Assembly (NCBI GenBank): GCA_018292915.2
Contig: JACVVK020000497.1
Location: 120,001-184,000 of the forward strand
Direction of reading: 5' to 3'
Source: Batillaria attramentaria
Taxonomy: Eukaryota > Mollusca > Gastropoda > Batillariidae
Length of the DNA: 64,000 nucleotides
Shown: positions 60,925-64,000 of the stretch, one piece after another
How the letters are laid out: every line of letters begins with the position of its first letter
Position numbering within the stretch: position 1 is the first letter of the stretch
Notes under the pieces: generated by a model
Told to the model about the DNA's origin: nothing
Databases searched by the model: none
Seen by the model: the letters and a program-made list of their open reading frames with translations, nothing else
Translations under genes and position numbers: made by a program

Positions 60925-61100
60925 CGAGGACAATGTAAGATTGAAGAGCAGCCACACTGAAAGCTCCAGTGATGTAAGAACAGTCGTAAGATCTGAATGT
61001 TGGACCGCTCGCGCAATGCGTAGACAACGTGGTATCGCATTAAGATTGAGTATTTCGAGCATACAGGCACTCACGAGCGAAACTAAGCTGACTTGGCAAA
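60925..61100 (-). repeat. Dispersed repeat, copy 2 (partner at 1925-2100)
   Basis: Minus strand: TTAGTTTCGCTCGTGAGTGC, TTAATGCGATACCACGTTGT, TTGCGCGAGCGGTCC, TACGACTGTTCTTACATCAC and GGAGCTTTCAGTGTGGC, colinear with the first copy. Confidence 0.65.
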
Positions 61101-61680
61101 GATGGAATTAGCCCTGTTAAGTCACGTGTCTGGCAATATTTGTCGTTAGAGAAGACTTGCAACACTACACGGAAAATAAATTCCCTGGACACACCAGATG
61201 CACTTCCCACCGAGGTCGGTCCCTAGTCTCTACACTCATTCATTGCCCCCCTCCCAGGCCATGTTGACAGCAAAAATACTGGCATAATCTGAATTTGGCC
61301 AAGTCAAGCAACAAGTTCTTAGCACCAGCGCGGCCTGAGCTGAAAGCCGCTGTAGAATACAGTGTTGATTCTCTGTCTCTGCTTCCTACGAGATCCGAAT
61401 GCCCTGTGGAAGCGGTGAATTTCCGGAGGACGGCTAAGACTGGATTCAGCGTGTCCTGGCGAGTTTTCTAGTAAACTGAGGGTGCTAGACTGTAACTTCT
61501 GGCAACGCCAGGGTGCATTAGAGTTAAATGCGTTTCGGTAATCCGTGGTGAGTGTTTTGCCTGTCGGCAAACAGTGTCGTTGGGGCAACTGCCGGTTGGG
61601 ATTTTCAAAACCAGGGTCTGCGGCGTGACATGTCTGTCAATGTCTGTCTGTCTCTGTTTGTCTGCAGGTGTCTGTCTGTC
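61101..61680. other. Unassigned intergenic sequence
   Basis: Contains TGCTAGACTGTAACTTCTGG followed by CA at about 61483-61504, repeated at about 63427-63448. No gene seen. Confidence 0.4.
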
Positions 61681-62075
61681 TGTCTTGCCCCCCCCTCCCT
61701 CATACACACACACACACACACATGCACGCACACGTTTCTTTAATCCTGTTCCACTTCCTCTGAGCGCGAAAACGACCAAAAGACCAAACATAAAGAAAAC
61801 AACAACAACAACAAAATACAACAACATAACAAAGAAAAAAACAGCAGCAAAAGAAGAAGAAGAACAACAATAAAACTACAACAACAAAGAAAAAAACAGC
61901 AGCAAAAGAAGAAGAAAAAGAAAAACAACAACAACAACAAAACTACAACAACAAACAAAGAAAAAAACCTACAGCAAAAAAGAAAGAAAGAACAACAACA
62001 AAACAAAACAAAATTAAAACAACAGCAGCAACAACAACAAACAACAACTACTGAACAACAACAACTACAACAGAA
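61681..62075. repeat. (CA)n and long (AAC/AAG)n low-complexity array
   Basis: C-run and CA at 61687-61730, then about 280 bp of AAC, AAG and CAGCAA units. A block of about 60 bp (AACAAAGAAAAAAACAGCAG) is repeated at about 61829 and 61882. Confidence 0.93.
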
Positions 62076-62641
62076 AAAAGTTCCGTTTAAGTTGGCCAAA
62101 CCAGAAAGAAAAATAAAATAAAGAGAACTCGTTTCTTGTCTTCTCGAATTTCGTTTCTTTTCAGTCTATCAGACAAGGCAGCAGATTAATTGCAATGATC
62201 TCTACGCAGATGCACCAGCATAACCTAATTTTCTCGTGGCGTACTCCAGACTCCGTCTTTGGGGAAAACGTTTGATCCATCCTTGTCCCTCCCCGGGTGC
62301 ACGGAAGAGACAAGATAACAACCAAAGCATCACTGATTATGTTGCCTTTTCGCATGTCGGGGTAAAAGAACTCTTTGGCGTGTTTTCCTTTTGAGGATAG
62401 ATTAAGCACGTGTGTGTCTTCTGAGACGTAAACCAACGCGCATGCGCTGTCCACCAGAGATTTTCGCCAATCGAAGCACATTTATTTTTGCTGGAGGAGA
62501 GGGCAGAACGTGTTTTGATGTATCTTTGTTTCCGTTTATCCAGAAAGAACTTATACTTTTATGACCTGGTCACGTCTATCGTACGCTGCATGATCGCGTC
62601 CTTTTAAATGGAAATCTTGTGTACAAAAACAAAAGAAAGGA

Positions 62642-62683
<42 letters not shown>

Positions 62684-63128
62684 ACATAGAGGTAGCTACA
62701 AGAACTGTTTTGTGCGTGCACTAATTTTATTCTCCCGAGTGAAATTTCATTCTCCCGCTACAAGCGAGCGATTGAAGCGATAAGAATGGCGAAAATATAC
62801 GTTTATGGCCTTTAGATAATGTCTCATCTGTACTTTATGCCCTTGAATGAAAAGTTAAAAGGTTCCCAATCTTGGGACTATATCGGCCCGCGGATGGTTA
62901 CTGGCCCTGAGGCACGAGATAAGGGCAGCATATCGGGCATAAACATCAACCGACCAGAATTTAAAAAAAAGCAGGTTCCACAAACATTAAACAAACGCAA
63001 AACCTACTTCGCTTCATTGGGTTTCATGATAGCTCACGAGTAGATCGAACTTCGAAAGATTCAATCCAATCCAATGTCCATTAATAAAGCGTAGATGTAT
63101 TCGATGAAGAAGGTTCATGCTTGTTTAC

Positions 63129-63170
<42 letters not shown>

Positions 63171-63455
63171 TGATGCCACTCTAAGTGATTCTAAGTGAGT
63201 TCATATTGCTCTGTGGAGTAACTGGATGTCAGGAGTTTTCCGAAAAGGACCTGGAAGAGTTTTGAAGAGTTCCACAGACTGATTTGCACTGTACGTGTAG
63301 CGATTGAGGTAGTTAGTGAGTCTTTGAGAATGAGACACTGGTTGTAAAGATCGAACATTCGACACACTTTGGCTTTTGCGAAGCCAAGCGAAGCTCGCCC
63401 AAAGAGCTCAGCTTTCTATAACTAGCGGAAGTGCGTGCTAGACTGTAACTTCTGG
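62076..63455. other. Unassigned intergenic sequence
   Basis: (GA)n runs at 62646-62680 and 63131-63164. ORFs up to 106 codons (62161-62481, minus) show no known domain. Confidence 0.4.
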
Positions 63456-63457
63456 CA

Positions 63458-63517
63458 CCCCTAATAATAATAATAATAATATTAATATTAATAATAATAA
63501 TAATTATTATTATTATT

Positions 63518-63577
<60 letters not shown>
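63458..63577. repeat. (AAT)n/(ATT)n palindromic run and (GT)n
   Basis: AAT units change to ATT units around 63500, giving a self-complementary A/T tract, followed by about 28 GT units. Confidence 0.95.
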
Positions 63578-63796
63578 TCTGTCTGTGTCTGTATAGGACA
63601 GAAATAAACGGCAGCTCAGACACTGACATGCACCCTCCGGCGTTTTTCAGAGGAAGACCCGATAGGGTGAACCGCCAATAAGCTATTTTCGGACAGTGAC
63701 ACTCTCTTTACTACGCCCGTTAAAACTTTTTCCTGCAACTTGTCTGTCTTTTGTGTCTGAGGCAATTATTAGGAATTGGTACAGAAGCAATATAAC

Positions 63797-63886
<90 letters not shown>

Positions 63887-63987
63887 CTCTGTTGATAAGT
63901 TATGATTATGTGCAAATAATTGTAACAGTATTTACCTGTATGTTGATGTGCATACTGTTTATGTGTGTGTGTGTGTGGGGGGGGGGA
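63797..63987. repeat. (GT)n microsatellites and G-run at window end
   Basis: About 44 GT units at 63797-63885, then GT and a G-run of about 10 at 63963-63987. Confidence 0.95.
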
Positions 63988-64000
63988 GTTGAAGATCTTG

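Noticed and set aside
62161..62481. 106-codon minus-strand ORF
   Set aside because: No recognisable domain, homologous pattern or splice context.

Overview
The window looks like animal (metazoan) nuclear DNA. Genes are split by introns with GT..AG borders, intergenic space is wide, and microsatellites and tRNA-derived SINEs are very dense. The gene content (a SUSD2/Mesh-type adhesion protein, an RWDD2 protein, tandem RING/B-box/propeller TRIM-like genes, a glycine/glutamate-type Cys-loop channel) and the repeat texture suggest a lophotrochozoan, most likely a mollusc and perhaps a gastropod. That taxonomic call is inference; nothing here proves the species.

Layout. Positions 1-17.4 kb (+) hold the 3' part of a large membrane adhesion gene (AMOP, VWD, sushi, TM, short tail). 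Its 14 visible coding exons join in phase into about 769 residues, and the 5' end lies before the window. Its introns carry two large minisatellites, one of about 129 x 20 bp and one of exactly 28 x 58 bp. Positions 20.2-22.0 kb (+) hold a complete three-coding-exon RWDD2-type gene. Positions 23.1-25.8 kb and 30.4-34.2 kb (+) hold two paralogous two-exon TRIM-like genes in tandem. Between them lie a promoter-like TATA segment and a 1.43 kb foldback element with about 240 bp inverted repeats. Positions 38.6-39.0 kb hold a small candidate secreted-peptide ORF behind a CRE and a TATA box. Positions 40.6-49.7 kb (-), possibly to 50.65 kb, hold a Cys-loop anion-channel gene with all four TM segments. 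Positions 57.4-58.7 kb hold a complete mariner transposon with an open DD34D transposase. The rest is SINEs, LINE 3' fragments, MITE-like hairpins and simple repeats.

At least four tRNA-headed SINE families can be recognised by comparing copies within the window (called SINE1 to SINE4 here). LINE remnants are 3' ends of a CR1/L2-like type. One SINE family ends in a tail resembling these LINE tails. The protein genes show no evident shared pathway; they are independent neighbours, apart from the TRIM-like pair, which is a local duplication. Exon borders were set by eye from frame continuity and splice consensus; no alignment or search was run.
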